Assembly (NCBI RefSeq): GCF_001638985.1
Contig: NW_017265150.1
Location: 620,001-684,000, forward strand
Source of the DNA: Phycomyces blakesleeanus NRRL 1555(-)
Lineage: Eukaryota; Mucoromycota; Mucoromycetes; Mucorales; Phycomycetaceae
Length of the DNA: 64,000 nucleotides
Direction: 5' to 3'
Position numbers and translations under genes: made by a program. This document shows positions 12,333 through 24,662 of this stretch, piece by piece. The notes under the pieces were generated by a model. It did not search any database. It saw only the letters and a program-made list of their open reading frames with translations, and was not told the DNA's origin. Each line of letters opens with the position of its first letter. The stretch's first letter is position 1.

Positions 12333-12991
12333 GCTGATGATTTTGAGATTGTTGAGATTGTTGCTGATACTGATGTTGGTTCGGAGAGTGATTGTTAAGG
12401 AGGTACATGTTTTGCATCTGTGTGCCATTTCCATTGGCATCCGGAGAAGTAATATAAATGGGAGGCGGTCGTTCTGGTTCTGGCTTGATGGCATACTGTT
12501 CAAAGGAGAGTTCGGGTGGTGCTTGCACTGCTTAAAGTGATCAATGCTCGATCGAGGACTGTGCACATGTGCTCTAAACTATTAATTTTTTTTTGAAAAA
12601 AAGCTTACTTGAAGAACCATATTGTTTGGATACATAGTCCATTAGCTTGTTCATCATCTGCTGTTGTACTTCCTGGCGTTTCCTTGTCTCAGCAAGCTCG
12701 CCTACAACCTCTGCAATATTTTCCTGCAGATGAACCAGCTGCTGCATCATGTCTGATTGAGTCACCTGCAGGACAGACATGTGTGAATTCAAATCGCCGT
12801 TATTGTCACGGCGGACTACTTCAGCCTCCAATGCTTTACGCTTAATTTCATCAAGCAGATCTGGGCGACCTCTCATGAATTTCGGATGAGAGAACTCCCA
12901 GATCTGATTCTCTGCTAGTGTTCGATGCCCTCTTGGAGATTTGTTGACCTTGTGAAACCCATACCTGTACCGAAACACATAGATAATACAG

Positions 12992-13090
<99 letters not shown>

Positions 13091-13619
13091 GGTACATATA
13101 TGTATATGTATATATAAAAGGAGCAAGAAACATGAATTTATGTAAGCACTTATAAGCCATTGACAGCAAAGTCTACAGTACTTGCATATTCAATTGACGA
13201 ACAAAGCTACTAAAATTGTTGTGCTTGAAGTGCTTGGGTAGGACGTCTCTCGAAAACTCGGTAATATTGCACACAATGAACGATGTTCCGGAGTACGTCC
13301 ATGCAATTAAATGCTGGTACTGTTTGTCAATCACCATACTACAAAGGCATGTTGACCAGGTCAGCACAGCACAGCTCATGAAGTCCAGATGATCCGATTA
13401 CTTGAACAACTTATGTACAAAGGTATTTCCGCTTCCAGTCTTGCTCGGTTGCGTAGAAGGTGGCTGAAGCGACATTTGTTGTGAGAATTGATTCTGCAGT
13501 TGATCCCATGGTAAGTCTCCCGGTGAGTTGTAAGGAGAGCTAAGTGGTGATGCAAGTGGTGAGTTCAACGGCGATCCTGAAGAGACTGAGCTGCCATTGA
13601 ATACTGAATGTGAGGACAT
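11800..13619 (-). CDS. HSF-type DNA-binding transcription factor (Hsf/Mga1-like)
   Basis: Four exons: 13402-13619, 13186-13338, 12609-12964 and 11800-12527, giving 484 aa in a continuous frame. Residues ~67-170 form the HSF winged-helix domain: FVHKLF, then the recognition helix [20 protein letters not shown], then [17 protein letters not shown]. It is followed by a heptad-like region (~170-245) rich in Leu, Gln and Met, consistent with the trimerisation coiled coil, and a C-terminal Gln/His/Asn-rich region coded by CAA repeats. There is no response-regulator domain, which argues against Skn7. Introns are 63, 221 and 81 nt. The second has a GC donor (GCAAGT...TACAG) and splits the invariant NMYGFHK motif. 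An in-frame stop precedes the chosen ATG. Expected role: nuclear activator binding nGAAn repeats; the stimulus cannot be read from sequence. Confidence 0.88.
12992..13090. repeat. (CA)n and (CATATA)n arrays inside HSF intron 2
   Basis: A dinucleotide run at about 12992-13017 is followed by a TATACA-type hexamer array to about 13090. The arrays fill much of the 221-nt GC-AG intron. Confidence 0.9.
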
Positions 13620-15449
13620 TGATGGATTTGTAGAGTAATCCTCTCAAAAGCTTAATTGATGGCGCGATCTCTGGATGATGCAAAATACACCTGTGAAACT
13701 AAGAAAAGAGAACTAGATAATAGAGTAGTCGATTGGATTCAGCAGGTTACCATTGACCTGTGTCACGTGCATGGGGATTGGCTCCTGTTGTTGGCTAATT
13801 CCATCAAAGACCAGTTCAAGGAAAATAATGTAAAAATAAAAATAATTGCCGGATATGATTGGTCGATCGGAAGAAATAGGCATACGTTATCACGCCAAAG
13901 AAAACTAAAAATAAGCACACAAGCACGCACAAGCACACAAGCACGCACGAACACACGCATACACTTCGACACCTTTTTCTCCTGTTCTTTCTTTCTGTCT
14001 TTCTTTGTCCATACATATAGCATAGAGAACAATGAAACGAATCGTGAAGAAGCAAATAAGGTTAAATAAGCGGTTACCGCACCAGTTCATGAACCCCTTT
14101 GTAATCAACACAGTCTTTTTTTTTATTTATTTTAAAGGAGAAAAAAAGAAGCTTTGATAAAAGCAGTAAACGCTATAGATTTGATGAATAAGATCTTTTA
14201 AGATTTATTATTATTATCATTATTCTTATTTAAAATCTAGAAGGGTATCTGTGTGAGTATTGGTATCATGGCTAAATAAATTATCAGTTATATATATATA
14301 TGACCAGCAAGTAGGAAGATGATGTTCAAGTAAATTAAGAAAATGTTATTTAGAACAATAGAATACAGCGATCATATCTTGGTAGCATTCTGAAGCCTAC
14401 GCGAAGAATTGTATTAAGTGTAGCTCATGTTGAGTAAATCCAAGTACTAATGGTAAATAATGATCAATATCAAAATCAGGTTTATGGATTAGGCAAAGTT
14501 TAGCTCGAGTAAGATTTTATTGGATTTAGTAGGCAGGTAGAGTCAAGAGATCTCTAAACCAAGAGGAAGTAAAAAGGTCTTGTGAAGATGACTGTAGAAA
14601 AACTATAAGAATTGTTATTGTTTTCTGTATGTATGAGTATCTGTTGGTGTGGTCAGATATGCAATTATTATTTTTTCATAGTTTGATTGCATTACATTGT
14701 ATTTAGACTTATTAAAGTGGTCGATTATTTGTTAATTATTGAGCTGTTTTTGACCACTGTGGACAAAGACATTCTACAAGACTAGATTTTTATTGAAGAA
14801 CTGTAGAACTTTTTGACTTGTTAGCTTCTAGGAGAAGACGTACCTTTTCAAACTACTGGCATTTTCCTTTGACAAGTATTTGCATTGAAAAATACGGAAA
14901 CACAAACAAATGGTTGTACAATCACGGATTTCAATATGTAGAACTGGGTACTTTTGTGAATAGAAATATTAACCATAATAAGGTATCATGGTCCTGCTGG
15001 TGGTGGTGGTTGTGATGCTAGCCCTAGTGCTGGTTATTACAGTATTGCGGCTACAGTGTTCTACCAATGGAATCACAAGATACGTTCGGTTTGTGTATCA
15101 ACAGCAGTTGAATTCATTTATCAGCCCTCACATTTCACCACTATCCAAATTTTATTATTTATTTGTTTGTTTGTTTTTAACGTCTTGCAAATATTCCTTC
15201 CCTCCCCCTTGTCATATCTAACTTCAGCTTGACAACAATTTCTCTTACAAATTGTTTAAGTTGTAATGATAGTGTTTTCTTGACCAGAATCCTATTTTTT
15301 TGTATGTATATCTAGTATTCACTCTTTATATATAGGTAAAGCACAAAGGTTTCTGCTTTAATAGATTCTCTTGCCTATTATTCATCCCTAGTACTCTCTT
15401 ATTTCTCATTATTCTTATTCTTATTTACTTCACTATATTCTAAAGTGCA
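13620..15449. other. Spacer between HSF and bZIP genes
   Basis: Upstream regions of two divergent transcription-factor genes. It contains a GCAC/CACG-type simple array near 13915-13960 and long AT tracts. Short ORFs (13656-14069 and 14818-15221) lack any domain signature. Confidence 0.35.
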
Positions 15450-17111
15450 ATGAAGATGGACCTAGCTAGCTGTACAATGTAAGTTTTATTTCTTTTTCTT
15501 TTTCTGGAAACCTAAACAAGTATGTTACTCATTGAAATGTGTATGTGGGGGAGTTTTTTTTTTCAATTGCATTTGAATTCTTTCAAACTAGTGATTCCAA
15601 TAGCGAGATCGTTTTTATGATGTGCAATAGTATTTCTAAACTGGTAGTGTGACTTGAATTACAATATAAAGGAAAATTCCAACAACATCAACAATAACAA
15701 AGAAGGGTGAGATTCCTAAATTTTCTTTCTTTTTTAAAAGAAGCATAGTCTTCTTGTAGTAATAGAAGAAGTAGAATTAGAATTAGAATTAGAAATATGA
15801 GAATTCTAATGCGTAAATTGAAAAATACAATAAATACTATTTTACTGTATGTAATGTATGTAATTTATGTATTTTGCAGCAAAACATTCTTTTTTTTAAA
15901 AAAAAAAAAAATCATCGCCGTTGAAAATATAAAAAGAAAATATAAAATATATAAAATAAATAAAAAATTGGACACTGAGTTAAATTCACATCTGCTACTG
16001 ATCATGATAATTGTCTATTTCGCCAGGGATGAAATTGGACGGTTTTTGCAGTGCTACCTCTTCTCTTAAAACCGACGCCTCTTACTTTAGAAACACGCCT
16101 TACCCTGTTGATCAGCAGCCGACACACCCTTTATACACAAGAAACATGAATAATCCTTCTTTTACCCAGAACTATAATATCTACCCAGACGCAGAAATCA
16201 TCAATCCAGATGTTAATGCTATGCTTGACGACTGGCTCACCACAGACCTAGCTCAGTCTGGCTTCCTTCACAGTCCAAAACCCAGCCCTGAAATAGGATC
16301 TCTAAACATGTATCTTGGCCCACCTTCTGTCCAACAAGACATCATCAACAACAACAATACTGATCATGGCACAAACCAGACCCCAAAGAAAGAATATGAT
16401 TATGAAATGGATATCTCGAGTGTATCTTCACCTCAACAAACATCATTACTATCATATCCAGCAGAACCTTCCAACCTCACCACGATCACAACCACAACCA
16501 CAACCACCCATACAAACCCACATACACATACGAATCCACACACGCCCACACATACGCCCACAACCACAACCACCTCTACAGTTGCCCCATCCCAGTTTTT
16601 CACTCTAAAGTTTGTTTCCCCACAACCCTACCAAGGTGTTGTTGAGTTTGACCAGCGGCCTGACAATAGAACCCGATCAGTGCCAGCCATGTTCATCCCT
16701 CAGCAAGAAATAGCTGAACCCAGTCGACCGAGCACACTTTCGATCGTTCCCTCCCATACCATCAGTGCCTCAACCCCTGCCTTCTCAGCTAACCCTCGGT
16801 CTAGGAAACAGACCACGTCTTCCGACTCTGTTGATGACGAAGGCAGTGTTGTGGATGATGTGGCAGCCAAGCGACAAAAGAACACTGATGCTGCTCGGCG
16901 TTCGAGACTAAAGAAAGTGATGAAGATGGAAAGTCTAGAAAAGCATGTTGCCGAACTAGAGCAAAAGAACTCTACTCTCATGTTGCGTGTTGCTGTCCTT
17001 GACACCGAAAAAGCCAATCTCTTGGCAAAAGAAGTAGCCTTTCAAAATAGAATCACTACCCTTGAAGCACAATTGGCAGAAGCCCACAGAATATTGGCCT
17101 CTCGACCTTGA
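15450..17111 (+). CDS. bZIP transcription factor, Gcn4/CpcA-like
   Basis: The basic region is AKRQKNTDAARRSRLKK, close to the Gcn4 signature NTxAARRSR. Leucine heptads follow to the C-terminal end, so the domain is C-terminal as in Gcn4. The middle is rich in Thr, His and Pro (a CCACAA-type simple repeat), and acidic/aromatic patches near residues 60-75 could be activation segments. Preferred model: exon 1 15450-15478, a 573-nt intron with a GTAAGT donor, and exon 2 16052-17111 (362 aa). Alternative: a single-exon start at ATG 16029 (360 aa). An acceptor at 16026 would use that ATG and leave the upstream ATG as a short out-of-frame uORF. Gcn4 orthologues regulate amino-acid biosynthesis and are often under uORF translational control. 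That control is inference here. Confidence 0.82.
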
Positions 17112-17305
17112 TAGACTTTTATTTATATTTATTTATATTTATACATTTTGATTTTTTGATTTTTTTTACAGTGTACGTCTAAATTGACCAATAAAATCTA
17201 TCTATCTATTTTTTTCCCATTTTTTTTTAAAGAAGTCTTTTTTTATCGGAAGCCAATAAAATAAAAGCTAAGTTATCTACACGACAATATACACCCTAAT
17301 ATACA

Positions 17306-17342
<37 letters not shown>

Positions 17343-19063
17343 AGCAAGAGAGAGAGTATAGGATGGGGGGGGGGGATAATTTGACAGTCAGATTAGTCCA
17401 TTTCTCTTTTGTTACTTTTAAAAAAAAAAAAAAAAAGGAAATTTTTGTACAGTGAAATCCTCAAAAAGTGACTTGTTTTTGCTCTTTTTTTTTTGTACTG
17501 CATTGTAGGTTAAATGACTCAGCCTCTTATAAAGGTAAAATGAATAACCGTATAGTTTTGTGACTTTTGTATAAAGAGATAAATTTTTTTCTTTCAAATT
17601 TGAAATCCTATAAAAGAGGTCTTTTACCAGTTCTTTTCAGTTTTAGTTTTTTTCCTTACAAGCAAACAGTTCAACAGGCAAGTTATCCATTCTATACAAC
17701 TCTGGTTGTATTTTATATCAATACAATTATAAATTCCCTTTTCTCTGAAAAAGCGAACAATCTGATGAGAAAAATTACAGACCTGTTCTGCACTTTTACT
17801 GAAGACAACCATATATTGCCTTTTATCTGAATATTTTTCGTTTTTACTACACATTTGTTGTTTTCTTTAATACTTGACACTTCAAATCAAAGCATTTTGT
17901 GCTAACCTATTTGTCCTGATATTATAGATCAATTACCAGATCTGCTCAAACTTGTTTGAATCTTGTTCGAATAAATACTACAGCTTAGATTTGCATAAAA
18001 TTAAAATAATAAAAATCATTTTAAAAAATAAAACCCCTTTTGTGTATGCTTTGAATTTTTGTGAAATGTATAGTATTTTTATTGTTGAGTTTTTTCTGTG
18101 TGTCTTTTAACTATCGCTGTTGGAAATGGCAGGATTTATACCTTCGAACTCGTAATATTTATAGCCAATAGCATGTCTGTTTTGGCCTATTAGTTTTGTT
18201 TTTTGTCAAATACGATTAATGAAATTTCAGATTATTTTTGCGTCTAATCCAATCAAATATCCTAAATATGGCAAATTTATACCAATTTTTTTTAGGTATC
18301 TCTATTCTTATAATTGGTTCAACAAATACACGGTTTTATATTGGGAATTTTATAGTTTTTATTGATCAAATAATGCAAGTTAAACATAAAGAAGTATGCG
18401 AAGAAGAAGTACTATTTTTATGATATTTAGTAGCAGTTCAATCTATAAATTTACTAAATATTATACATATATATACTTTTATATGATACTTTTTAAGTTT
18501 TTTATCTAAAGAAAACGGCTATTCCCTAAATACTATAATATTGATGTAGGTATGTATATTGCTTAATTGATTCTTTTTATCAAAGAGTATAAACCTGCTT
18601 TGTGTTAACATTGTCATGTCTGATTCCTACTTTTGAAAAACCAAAGGACAGATTCCCTCCAATTCTCTCAATCTACCAAAATCTCTAATGAGCATGCGAG
18701 CAATCTTGACAACCAAACTGTACATGATGTAGATGTTTTTCTGTCTATTCTTCTTAGATTGCTTTCTTTTGTCAGTTTCACGGATTTATATTTTATCAGT
18801 ACTAGCCTTGATAGCTATTAAGTATGTTTCTTTTAAAGACCTTTAATAATTTAGACCTTGTGAAAAAAAAAGAAATAAAAAAGCAACAATGCATTAAAAA
18901 TTAATCACAGTCATTACTTTCTGATGGCAAAGGCTTCTTTAAGTTTAGATTAAATATACATAATTGTGTAGGGCATGTTTGTCTCTTTATCCAACTTTGC
19001 AGCTTGTAAGCAGTCTAGCATACAATATTCACGTAAAATGGCTTTTTGGATTAAAAACCAAGA
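17112..19063. other. AT-rich spacer
   Basis: Contains a (TA)n run at about 17312-17340, a G9 tract near 17365 and many homopolymers. The sequence around 17452 (TACAGTGAAATCCTC) looks like a lone mariner-type end with no partner found. The segment near 18120-18240 has loose similarity to 33400-33480, suggesting an old shared repeat. No gene seen. Confidence 0.35.
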
Positions 19064-20716
19064 TAATGATAATTGAATATCACCCTAAGCCTAACTGCAA
19101 GAAGTATCAAAGTTACAAGTTCTTCAAATCAATCATATTAATATTATTATTCAATTCCTATGATAAAAGGCTTTGAGAAGGTTTGCAAGCAATACAATGC
19201 TTACGCACTATTCTTCAAGATAAATTATACACGCCCACACATATTCTCAGTAAGTTTTTAGTGATAGGCACATAAAATTCAGAACAACGAATATAAGACG
19301 CCAATACAGATACAAGGAACTAAATTTTATTTTGATATATTTGCAGGATAATAATGAAATGATTAATATCTTTAGGCAGCTCTCCTTTATATCAATCAAT
19401 CATTATATTTATCCGGTCAATTATATACTATATTCTCATGTGTCAAAGTCACATACATAAAAGTCTATAAAAGACGGCACGATTGACAGGCAAGAATTTT
19501 AAACTCTACATACCTTTGTTCTTTACTCTTGTAAGTAATCTATTGACTGACCTGCAGCATATATACTTACCCGATATCTTAGTATATCACTACAAATTGG
19601 CACTTTCAAAAGTACTGCCCAAACCTCATATCTCTAGTCCACTGTGGATTAGAAGACAATGAACGAAGCTACCCCATTCCGAGCCATTACTGTCAAGGCA
19701 TCAATAAAGGCAACGGGGTGGAGTCCTGAGTTTCTTGGACCTCTACAAGTCCTTGTCGCTAAAGTCCACACAATTGTCACCAACACCTTCGCACTTATGA
19801 GATACATATTTCTTACCAAGTTATCACGCAATCCATTATTCGATCTTGACATATATATTACGCAAAATATTTTTACTGATGTCTCTTTGTTACTGTTTGA
19901 GCATAGCACTGCCTTCTATATAACAGAAATGACAAGATAAAATTGTGAGCTTATTTATTGTCACGACTATGCCTATATTACTGTAATTATCTCTATCCTC
20001 TGCTTATTTTACGAAAATACCAAAATTCAAACCAACCAAAGATTTATTTCGCAAGTTTCGCCTTTCCTTCTATATTAACCAATCCAAAGCTAAATAATGT
20101 CTAGAAAGCAATATCAGTTCTGAATTTGGTTAACCTTCTGCATTAATGGTAAAAGACTGGTCTGTATCTCACAAACATAGTCATGAAACAACCAGTGGTG
20201 TAGTATTTAGATATCTACTTTGTAAGCATGAATTTGATCTTTGTTTGTTTGATACATTTAGTACTTCCAAGCACTATTTTTCGTGCTCCCAGATTTCCCT
20301 TCGAACCTTTAAGCAGGTCGAAAACTCTCGCTAATATAGCCCCACCCTAATAGATTTACCGGCACCATTAAAATTGTAAGTGCCAGAAGACAAGCAGAAG
20401 AAGATCTCTAGGAGGGTCGTCGTTTGAGACAAAGTCTGACTAGAATTCAACGAAGATAAAAAGATTTTGTCCTGGTTACCGCTTAGGACCCACCCAAGCT
20501 ACCGCTGGTAAGCCATTAGATTTGAATAGCTTGGTATTTAGTTTTGCAATGGGTTGAAAAGGCTAAGAAAAAGATGTTTTGCTTTGACTACAAAAAAAAA
20601 GTAGACTATACAAGAGAGAGAGAGAAATTGGTGCTTAATTAAAATTCAACTACAAGACACCTTAAACCCCGGAAAACGCAACAATTCACTAAAATCGCCT
20701 ATTTTTCTTTCTATAG
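19064..20716. repeat. Dispersed 1,653-bp repeat, copy B (inverted relative to A)
   Basis: Full-length match to copy A in reverse orientation with the same end points. The kept frames are on the plus strand: 19659-19940 (93 aa) and 20146-20334 (62 aa). At the positions I compared, B agrees with copy C rather than A (for example MRYIFL against MRYTFL, and SHET against SHKT), so B and C are closer relatives. Confidence 0.85.
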
Positions 20717-20867
20717 CGTATTCTGTAATTATGAAGTTTTATCAGTTATTCTGTAATTTTGCTTTTTATTTTTGAAAAAATTAATAAAATAAGAAATATT
20801 GATAACCATGGTGATTGATTTATGGTGTCATACAATAAGAGAATAAATGATTGAAATAAACGAAAGA

Positions 20868-20920
20868 TCTGACTGACTGACTGACTGGCTGGCTGACTGG
20901 CTGACTGGCTGGCTGAATGT
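20868..20920. repeat. GACT/GGCT tetranucleotide array
   Basis: About twelve imperfect units alternate between GACT and GGCT about 260 bp upstream of the PB1-like gene. Confidence 0.85.
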
Positions 20921-21176
20921 GACAAAAAGTTAGTGTAATTTGTGTTACAAGCTTCTTTATATATTTATATATATTCCGTGCTCAGCATTTACTTGACTTA
21001 CTGAGCGATACACCCGGTACTGTTTAATTCCTTTTTTTCTTTCTTTAATATAAAGGATATGTCATGTGAATAGGTAACTATGGTTATTTGTACGCATATA
21101 AAATAGAATCTATTTTTTTTTGTTTCCTCTTTCTTTTCCTTTTCTTTTTTGATTCTATCGTTCTCCCTTTGTTACC

Positions 21177-21631
21177 ATGTCTGACCGTATTGTAGAAAGC
21201 AATGGCCTCATGGTAAATTGAATAGATTCAAGTAGAATTATAAAAGAATGATATATGTATGAGTATGTATATATGTATCTATGTGGATATATGCGTGTTT
21301 GTTTATATACACTCTCTAGACTGCAAATATTCCACCACCTTATAAAAATGACACCAAATACTATCTAAGACTCTATTACGAAAATACAATGACCAGTACA
21401 ACTGAACAGCGCATGGTAGCTCTATTTGCAATAGAGACCTGGACAGGATTCCTTAAGCGACTGAGAGCCAAGCTGGACATGAAGAATATTTATGGGATCA
21501 AGTACCTAGATGTCAATGGCAACTTTGTCATAGTCAAAGACCAAGAAGATATCGATATCGCCATTTTAGTACATGGTGAAAGTGCAAAGGATCCCTGTAT
21601 TGGATTAGATGCCTGGATCCTCCTAGATTAA
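21177..21631 (+). CDS. Small PB1-like domain protein, 115 aa
   Basis: Two exons, 21177-21212 and 21320-21631, are joined in phase 0 by a 107-nt intron (GTAAAT donor, CTCTCTAG acceptor). The C-terminal half, running from WTGFLKRLRAKL through IKYLDVNGNFVIVKDQEDID, has the order of a PB1 domain: a Leu-rich helix, then an acidic OPCA-like loop of D-x-N-G and Q-E-D residues. The N-terminus (NDTKYYLRLYYENT) could be the first beta strands. PB1 domains mediate scaffold heterodimerisation (Cdc24-Bem1, NADPH oxidase regulators). The protein has nothing outside this domain, so it may be a stand-alone adaptor. No membrane or signal segment is visible. The family call is by eye. Confidence 0.65.
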
Positions 21632-22057
21632 AATACCCTCACAGCAACAGTACTACAACAACAACAATAATAATAATAATAGCTATATATATATAGTGGG
21701 TGCTGGATTTGTTACCCACCTCCAATAAGAGACTCCAGAATATTTTCTTGCCTGAATGACCTATTGTTTGATATTGCAAAGGTAGTTTTTATCACAGCAT
21801 TTATATCTGTCCATCTACAATAATTTGTGTCGCATTTTCCCGCCAACCTTCCCCTTCCTCAAATATTAACTCATAAAAACAAAAACAAAAAAAAACAAAA
21901 AAAAGTGTATAAATATGAGTCTTTTTCTACACAGCAGTCCAATGAATCTTATCATCAAGGATATTTCTTGTAGTGACTGTCGGTCAAGTATACATTTCTT
22001 CTTTCATTTTTATTTTTATTTTTAAACTTCCCAGGGTTACTAGATCCATTTAACAGC

Positions 22058-22425
22058 ATGAAGAACACCCCAAAGGCAGTCTTACTCGGATGGTAATCAC
22101 TTTGAAAAAAACAGCTGTTGTTGTTTTCAGTTTAATGGTCAAGTTTTTTTTTCTAACTTTGTTTTATATATACACACACATTAAGGACAACACTTGCTCT
22201 TTGTGAGTCTCATTCAAATTACCAAGCTTATTAACTAACATTACATCAGGTGCATTTGGAGGATTCACCTTTGCAAAAGATTATACCAATAACAAACTAA
22301 AGCATTATACCGAGAATGTTGGATCCGTGACCTCAAGCACCGGAAAATCACCTGCTATTCAAGTGGAGCAGACCGATGCCAATGGCAATAAGATTCTTCG
22401 CAGATCTGTAGATCGTTCACTTTAA
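22058..22425 (+). CDS. Small single-pass membrane protein, 75 aa, with a 17-nt exon
   Basis: Three exons, 22058-22092, 22186-22202 and 22250-22425, give one uninterrupted frame. Introns are 93 and 47 nt with GTAATC and GTGAGT donors, and both carry CTAAC branch-like sites. The product has a short basic N-terminus (MKNTPK), one hydrophobic helix (AVLLGWTTLALCAFGGFTFA, residues 7-26), then a hydrophilic tail rich in Asn, Lys and Ser that ends RRSVDRSL. The layout fits small mitochondrial inner-membrane or ER tail proteins, but I do not recognise the family. The 17-nt exon supplies part of the helix, and without it the frame breaks. That is the main support for the model. Confidence 0.6.
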
Positions 22426-23360
22426 TATGTACATAAAGCAACAGGAAGAAAGAGAAAAACTACTACAAAAAATTAGAACTCTGTGCATGTGTGTTGTGAT
22501 TTTCATAGTTTAAAGACTCGTGTTTGTTATTATTACAAGATTAATTGAGAGAAAGAAAAAGGATTTATTATCATACTATGTTGTTAGCTTGTGAATTGCT
22601 GCTATATACTATAAAAATAAATAGCTAAAAAATGAATGAATGAATGAATATATGAGACGCAAGTAGTATTGCCAAGACCAAGGGGAGAAGGAAAATAGGT
22701 AAATTGGGATAGAGCAAATGGAATTGTGGAATATTTTAGTACTAATCTTTATGTACTGTTGAGTTAATTGGTCCCTTTAGATGAACCTACTTTCTTTGAT
22801 GTGTGTATGAAAGTGATTTTGTATTGTCTAAACCAATTTGCAAAAAATCAACTTATTAATAGAATATACCTACTATATATATATATATAATATCTGAGAA
22901 TTAAAGGCCTTTGTAAAATCTTCCCCCCTCCAAGCCCTCCGTTCAACTTCCACAAGCCTATACTCTATAAGAATATACATAAAGAAAGAAAGAAAAACAT
23001 AACAGCAATAAAAATACTTCAATTGACCATTGATTTGTACGTTTATTGTTAGTGTTATACTTCTCCTTCAAATGCCTTGTTAATAAAAGGGCAGCGACTA
23101 TCTAATTATATACCTATATTTAATATCTATATTTATTTATATAATATACATTAATGAAACTGATTACTGCTAGCCAGCCAATATAAAAGTAGAAAGAGTC
23201 ACACACACAGATATTGCAGCACTCGCTGTTCTATTTACGACCTACAGGATACTCTGATCGGTTAACTCCCCCTTCCCACTCTTTCATCCCCTCCTTCTTC
23301 TTTTCTTTTGTATTTCATTTCCTTCACTTTCCTTTCCTTTACTTTTCAACTTTTCCGGTT
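22426..23360. other. Spacer and protease promoter
   Basis: AT-rich with GAAT and TA short repeats. The last ~90 bp before the protease ATG are strongly pyrimidine-rich (C/T tracts), a common fungal promoter or leader feature. Confidence 0.4.
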
Positions 23361-24662
23361 ATGCGTTCTCTTACCTTTGCTCTTGGTCTTGCTGCATCAT
23401 GGCTCGCCCTTGGTGTCAGTGGTGTGCCAATACAACCACAACCTTTAATCGTACGGTATCCTCTCCGTCGACTCAGGAACAGTTCTCAAGGTAGCCGCTC
23501 TTTCACAAAAAGACAAAGCGATCTCAACAGCGCTCTCGACTCGCTCGTGAACTCCACGGCAACCTTCACATCTCACAACGCACCTCTCCTGAACGATCTT
23601 GATATTTGTGAATTGGGTATCGACATCGAAGTTGGATCCCCTCCAAAGAAATATCTTTTACTCTTCGACACCGGCAGCTCAGACACCTGGATCCCATCTC
23701 ACAACTGTACAGCAACCCAGGGCTGCCAGACATCAAATGGTTACAACCCTGCCGAATCATCAACCTATAACCCCACTAGCTTCCCACTAAATATCACTTA
23801 CGGAAGAGGAAGTGCGCTCGGCCAGTACTTTGTTGACCAGGTCAGCGTTGGAGACCTCACTGTATCCAAGCAGCTGGTTGCCTATGTTGACTCGAACGAA
23901 GGTCCCATTGCAACCCAAAACGCAACAGACGGATTCATCATGGACGGTTTATTCGGTGCTGGATATCCTGCCGGAAGCATCATGTACCAGGATTTCAGAA
24001 AGACCTTTTATCCTTTCCCTATGTCTCTGTGGTACGACAAACTTATCCCTGAACCTGTCTTTTCGGTCTATATTGGAGACTCTGACAATACCAACTGGAC
24101 AGGAGAAGTAGTATTTGGCGGCGTCGATCTTTCAAAGACATCCGGAAAGATGGTCTACACTGATGTGGTACCATACAGTGGAGAGGGTGTCACTGGCTCT
24201 ATTTACACTCGCTGGACTGTCGGTGTTCAGGGATTCACTTTCCAAAACTCCACCAACCAAGTAAAGGTTTCGTTCAGCAGCACTCAATCATTTACCATTG
24301 ACACCGGCTCCAACTTCATATACCTCCCTGAGACCCAGGCTGAAGTTCTGGCCACACACGTCGATCCAAAGGCTACTCTCACTGACGGCCGCTACATCGT
24401 AGACTGTGCCTACCTGACTTCCACTGATGGCTTTAGTGTCTATTTCCCTGCCGAATACGATCCTCAAAACCCTGACAGCAAAGCGTCGGTATTCATTAGC
24501 GTGCCCATCTCTGACATGATCAGCAAGTTAAACGACCAGTGCATTCTTCTCATCTTACCCTCAAAGAACCATATCATCGGAAATCTCTTTTTACGCAAAT
24601 TTGTTACCTCTTTCGATTTCGGAAAGAATCGAATTGGATTTGCACCAGTAGCCACAAAATAA
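23361..24662 (+). CDS. Secreted aspartic protease, pepsin family A1 (rhizopuspepsin-like)
   Basis: Intronless, 433 aa from the ATG at 23361. The frame is open further upstream, but this ATG begins a textbook signal peptide (MRSLTFALGLAASWLALGVSG). A propeptide follows and includes a Lys-Arg pair at residues 50-51, a plausible processing site. Catalytic motifs are DTGSSDTW with Asp103 and FTIDTGSNF with Asp314. The flap tyrosine is Tyr147 (ITYGRGSA). Cysteine pairs near 116/122 match the usual pepsin-fold disulfide, and several N-x-S/T sites suggest glycosylation. No GPI or serine-rich C-terminal tail is present, so it is probably released to the medium. The mature domain length is normal for the family. 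Codon use is richer in C/G than surroundings, as expected for a well-expressed gene. Confidence 0.93.
   Translation: MRSLTFALGLAASWLALGVSGVPIQPQPLIVRYPLRRLRNSSQGSRSFTKRQSDLNSALDSLVNSTATFTSHNAPLLNDLDICELGIDIEVGSPPKKYLLLFDTGSSDTWIPSHNCTATQGCQTSNGYNPAESSTYNPTSFPLNITYGRGSALGQYFVDQVSVGDLTVSKQLVAYVDSNEGPIATQNATDGFIMDGLFGAGYPAGSIMYQDFRKTFYPFPMSLWYDKLIPEPVFSVYIGDSDNTNWTGEVVFGGVDLSKTSGKMVYTDVVPYSGEGVTGSIYTRWTVGVQGFTFQNSTNQVKVSFSSTQSFTIDTGSNFIYLPETQAEVLATHVDPKATLTDGRYIVDCAYLTSTDGFSVYFPAEYDPQNPDSKASVFISVPISDMISKLNDQCILLILPSKNHIIGNLFLRKFVTSFDFGKNRIGFAPVATK

Noticed and set aside
12189..12566. Long Val/Leu-rich and Asn-rich frames opposite or beside the HSF C-terminus
   Set aside because: They are shadows of the CAA/TTG repeat that encodes the HSF poly-Gln region.
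20868..20920. Tetranucleotide array as a CRISPR-like repeat
   Set aside because: There are no spacers, and the host is a eukaryote. It is a simple microsatellite.
23214..23360. 49-codon N-terminal extension of the protease frame
   Set aside because: No ATG begins it, and the ATG at 23361 opens an ideal signal peptide.
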